DNA from: Nitrososphaerota archaeon
Lineage (GTDB): Archaea > Thermoproteota > Nitrososphaeria > Nitrososphaerales > UBA183
Direction: 5' to 3'
Length of the DNA stretch: 40,205 bases
Assembly (NCBI GenBank): GCA_029784825.1
Contig: JAFMAU010000016.1
Coordinates: 1-40,205 of the forward strand
Shown: one piece after another, positions 38,180 to 40,205 of the stretch
How the letters are laid out: each line of letters opens with the position of its first letter
How positions within the stretch are numbered: position 1 is the first letter of the stretch
The notes under the pieces: generated by a model
Databases searched by the model: none
What the model saw: the letters and a program-made list of their open reading frames with translations, nothing else
What the model was told of the DNA's origin: nothing
Position numbers and translations under genes: made by a program

Positions 38180-39232
38180 TTACCTCCCCACCTTCAGTGG
38201 TCCTAGACTCCACTTTGACTGGCCTGTCGAAAGGAACGTGCTCTCCACGCCCGTGAGGACGACCATAACGCGGGCCCTTCCGTTCATGGTCGGGTCCACC
38301 TTCGCGCCCCACACGATCCTGGTGTTCGGGGGTAGAGACCTCGTTACGAGCTCTCCCGCCCTCGTCACCTCTTCGAGTGTGACGTCGTCGCCTCCTGCCA
38401 CGTGGACCAGCACTCCCTGGGACTTGGATATGTCCTTGATGTCGAGCAGCTGGGCGTCGAGGGCGTGCCTCACGGCATTCTCCACCCTGTTGGCGCCATC
38501 TTCCTCGCCCACCCCTATGGCGGCGAGGCCCTTCCTCTCCATGATGGCCCTGACGTCAGCGTAGTCGATGTTGATCAAGCTAGCCGTGGTGATGGTCTCG
38601 GTGATTCCCTTCACAAACTGGCCGATCAGCTCGTTGGCCACCCCCAGCGCCTGTTGCAGGGGGAGGTTGCCGGCTACCTGGCTCAGCTTGGTGTTGTCTA
38701 TGGTGACTACGGAATCACAAAGCCTCTCGAGGTTCATCAGGGCTTTCCTAGCAATCTCATAGCGGTATTTCTCCACCGAGAAGGGTAGGGTGACCACCCC
38801 GATGACTAGGCTCCCCTGCGACTTCAGCTCCTTTGCTATGACCTGCGCTCCGCCGGTCCCGGTTCCGCCGCCGAGTCCTGCGCAGAGGAAGGTGATATTG
38901 GCTCCCTGAGTCTCCCGCTTGATTTCGGCCATGCTTTCCTGGGCCGCCTGCATTCCTCGTTCAGGGTAACCGCCACATCCTCTGCCCATGGTCAGCTTCT
39001 CGCCGATCAGGATTCTCCGGTCAGCCTGCGTCATGCTCAGGTGGGGTGCGTCTGTGTTGGCGGCGATCAGCTTGCCGCCAGCGATTCCTCTTTGCTTGAT
39101 CCAGTTCACTATGTTGGAGCCGGCTCCGCCGACTCCGAGCACTGCGACACTTGGTCTTGCCAGTTGTGTGATGGACTGAATCTTCATCTGTTCGATGAAG
39201 GCTTCAGGTTGGTCTGGTAGGTTGAGTGACAT
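38180..39232 (-). CDS. ftsZ: FtsZ tubulin-like GTPase
   Basis: FtsZ polymerises with GTP and drives or organises division in many archaea. The 350-aa protein has the tubulin signature GGGTGTG at 121-127, the glycine-rich VGGAGSN at 34-40 and the T7 loop NIDYAD (N221, D223, D226). The T7 residues complete the GTPase site of the next subunit, so it should be active. The N-terminus has a 25-residue extension and the C-terminus ends SLGPLKVGR, a possible conserved tail for partners. Two genes, a membrane protein and a coiled-coil protein, follow in the same direction. The TATA box is 30 nt upstream, flanked by an inverted repeat. Confidence 0.93.
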   Translation of the reverse strand: MSLNLPDQPEAFIEQMKIQSITQLARPSVAVLGVGGAGSNIVNWIKQRGIAGGKLIAANTDAPHLSMTQADRRILIGEKLTMGRGCGGYPERGMQAAQESMAEIKRETQGANITFLCAGLGGGTGTGGAQVIAKELKSQGSLVIGVVTLPFSVEKYRYEIARKALMNLERLCDSVVTIDNTKLSQVAGNLPLQQALGVANELIGQFVKGITETITTASLINIDYADVRAIMERKGLAAIGVGEEDGANRVENAVRHALDAQLLDIKDISKSQGVLVHVAGGDDVTLEEVTRAGELVTRSLPPNTRIVWGAKVDPTMNGRARVMVVLTGVESTFLSTGQSKWSLGPLKVGR

Positions 39233-39251
39233 TTTCTCGAGGACGCTTTGG

Positions 39252-39277
39252 TTCCGAAATTATAAGACGGTTCGGAA
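39252..39277. promoter_or_regulatory. ftsZ promoter: inverted repeat around the TATA box
   Basis: The arms ttccgaa (39252-39258) and ttcggaa (39271-39277) are inverted copies. The TATA element (cttataattt on the minus strand, 39257-39266) lies between and partly under them, 30 nt before the ftsZ ATG. This layout suits a repressor of the ftsZ operon. Confidence 0.55.
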
Positions 39278-39395
39278 ACAGATGTCCATCGGCGGAGTCG
39301 GGAGGGCAGTCATGGATTACTGCTCTGGATGCGAATGCGGTTTTTGACGAAAAAATACGACTGCTCTAATCTATTTGACCGCACGACTCTTATCT

Positions 39396-39572
39396 ATGCT
39401 GCGCCTATCCGCTGCCTTGGTGGCATTGCCCAACTTGTCCGACAAAAAAACCCGACGCAGAAATTCCTCCCGGCAGACGGGAGACACGACGACACTGGAG
39501 ACATACGCTGTCGCAATTTTACTCGCGTATTATTTCGGCAATGCGTCCGCTCTGAGATTCTCTCGGCGGTAG
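39396..39572 (+). CDS. Possible small membrane protein before the winged-helix gene
   Basis: The 58-aa frame (it could start at the TTG at 39375) has one probable membrane helix (YAVAILLAYYFGNASAL) after a basic, Ser/Thr-rich stretch. It ends 4 bp before the winged-helix gene, as in an operon. The DNA here is more AT-rich than the surroundings. An overlapping frame (39329-39580) is equally open, so coding status is weak. Nothing else was seen between ftsZ and 39577. Confidence 0.3.
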   Translation: MLRLSAALVALPNLSDKKTRRRNSSRQTGDTTTLETYAVAILLAYYFGNASALRFSRR

Positions 39573-39576
39573 GACG

Positions 39577-39972
39577 ATGAGCAAAAAAGTCTGGGAGAAG
39601 ACTGCGCCCGACGATTTGGGCCGCGCAGAACCAAAGGCGCAACCAACAAACTTCCGACCGGACGAATCCAAAATCTCAAAACGGTCGCGACTGGAAAGAT
39701 ACATCGACATACTTGGCGCCGTCAGCGAAAACGGACCGCTGCGACGGACGCACATTCTGTATAAGGCGAACCTTGCCTGGAGTGATCTGGAAGACGCGCT
39801 GAGCAGACTGGAGGACGTGGGAGCGTTGCAGAAGGTCGTCGGAACCAGCGGCGTCTTCTACGAAATAACGGACAGCGGAAGGAGGTTCCTCAACAACTTC
39901 GTCTCCATCAAGGAGTCGTTGGAGCCGAAGGCCGCGCCCCGCGAACCTTCGCGCACCAGACCTGCGTTCTGA
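39577..39972 (+). CDS. Winged-helix transcriptional regulator
   Basis: The 131-aa protein has a disordered N-terminus of about 38 residues rich in Lys, Glu and Pro. One winged helix follows: LERYIDILGAVSENGPLRR, THILYKANLAWSDLEDALSRLEDVGAL and the wing YEITDSGRRFLNNF. This resembles many small archaeal and viral DNA-binding proteins. It has no apparent ligand domain. Palindromes 50-130 bp downstream (40022-40099) may be its operator or belong to the next gene. Confidence 0.75.
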   Translation: MSKKVWEKTAPDDLGRAEPKAQPTNFRPDESKISKRSRLERYIDILGAVSENGPLRRTHILYKANLAWSDLEDALSRLEDVGALQKVVGTSGVFYEITDSGRRFLNNFVSIKESLEPKAAPREPSRTRPAF

Positions 39973-40021
39973 GCCTCGGCTTCGCGGCCGCTATGCCATT
40001 ATGCCCAGCCTGATTCTGGCG

Positions 40022-40099
40022 ATTGGTGAGGCCAATTTCCTTCACCGGGACCGGTAATTGCCTAATTTTGGCATAGGCCAAAAGGCGTAATTAGGCAAT
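40022..40099. repeat. Cluster of nested inverted repeats
   Basis: Outer arms attgcctaatt (40057-40067) and aattaggcaat (40089-40099) are a perfect 11-bp inverted repeat. Nested inside is a second one, ttttggc (40066-40072) and gccaaaa (40077-40083). A third, attgg/ccaat, lies just upstream at 40022-40036. Together they sit between the winged-helix gene and the next start codon. They could be stacked operator sites or an extruding cruciform. Confidence 0.65.
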
Positions 40100-40116
40100 A
40101 ATCAACCCTCGGACGC

Positions 40117-40205
40117 GTGCCCAGGGCAGGTTCTCTCAGATACCCGTCCAGGGACTTGGACGACTGCGTCAGCTACCTTAGGAGAGCGCGCGAGTCGCTA
40201 AAGTC
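40117..40205 (+). CDS. Start of a gene cut by the window end
   Basis: A GTG begins a frame that stays open for 29 codons to the end (MPRAGSLRYPSRDLDDCVSY and a helical, charged continuation). Codon choice is GC-rich as in native genes. The RYPSR-x-LDD pattern followed by a helix reminds me of small DNA-associated archaeal proteins, but too little is visible to name a family. The nested repeats lie directly upstream. Confidence 0.4.
   Translation, partial: MPRAGSLRYPSRDLDDCVSYLRRARESLK

Noticed and set aside
1..40205. CRISPR array, tRNA or rRNA genes
   Set aside because: No regularly spaced repeats, no TPsiC-like GGTTCRAATC in a cloverleaf context and no rRNA core sequences were noticed. Short or intron-containing tRNAs could still be missed by eye.

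Overview
The window is archaeal and GC-rich. The signs are a TFB general transcription factor, a DRG GTPase, type II GAPDH, the archaeal AsnRS-derived asparagine synthetase, B-family polymerase motifs, AbrB/PIN and VapBC modules, and a recurring promoter pattern: a TATA-like box about 26-37 nt before the start, often with a leaderless ATG, GTG or TTG. The gene mix (divergent FtsZ, an unusual tyrosine recombinase, small winged-helix regulators, FixABCX, a Rieske protein) suggests the TACK side, perhaps a non-ammonia-oxidising Nitrososphaerota-like soil lineage. That placement is inference; no rRNA or tRNA gene was seen.

Layout. 1-1.0 kb: a complete IS6-like insertion sequence with perfect 17-bp ends and a 9-bp target duplication, sitting in an open frame. 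1.2-3.5 kb: TFB, then a small membrane protein, a five-helix di-heme cytochrome-b-like protein and a Tat-exported Rieske protein. 3.5-8.9 kb: housekeeping genes (dCTP deaminase/dUTPase family, CPBP protease, zinc ribbons, LsrF-like aldolase, zinc dehydrogenase, DRG GTPase). 8.9-11.9 kb: an AT-richer accessory island. It holds a cassette of two membrane/secreted genes bounded by inverted repeats, a truncated IS6-like transposase and a DNA methyltransferase fused to an Mrr-like nuclease domain.

12.0-18.4 kb: a membrane protein with a winged-helix regulator, then what looks like a broken DNA-repair locus. This contains a zinc-ribbon RecA-like protein without a working Walker A, two related small helical proteins and a divergent family-B polymerase. 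An AbrB/PIN pair and a GNAT gene lie inside it. 18.4-29.8 kb: central metabolism. Lrp regulator and asparagine synthetase diverge from one operator, followed by malate dehydrogenase, the EtfB-EtfA-FixCX operon, SHMT, PGK-GAPDH and UppP.

29.8-36.2 kb: a membrane protein, a tyrosine recombinase with an inserted zinc finger, a secreted phosphoesterase, a tandem Lrp-like regulator, a VapBC pair, an AN1-M50 membrane protease and a small unknown protein. 36.1-40.2 kb: FtsZ with a small membrane protein and a 555-aa coiled-coil protein downstream on the same strand, then a winged-helix regulator followed by nested palindromes and the start of another gene.

The best candidates for undescribed biology are the RecA-like/PolB locus, which resembles in layout the bacterial ImuA-ImuB-DnaE2 mutasome, the minimal cytochrome b plus Rieske pair, the FtsZ-membrane-coiled-coil cluster, and the inverted-repeat cassette beside the methyltransferase-nuclease fusion.
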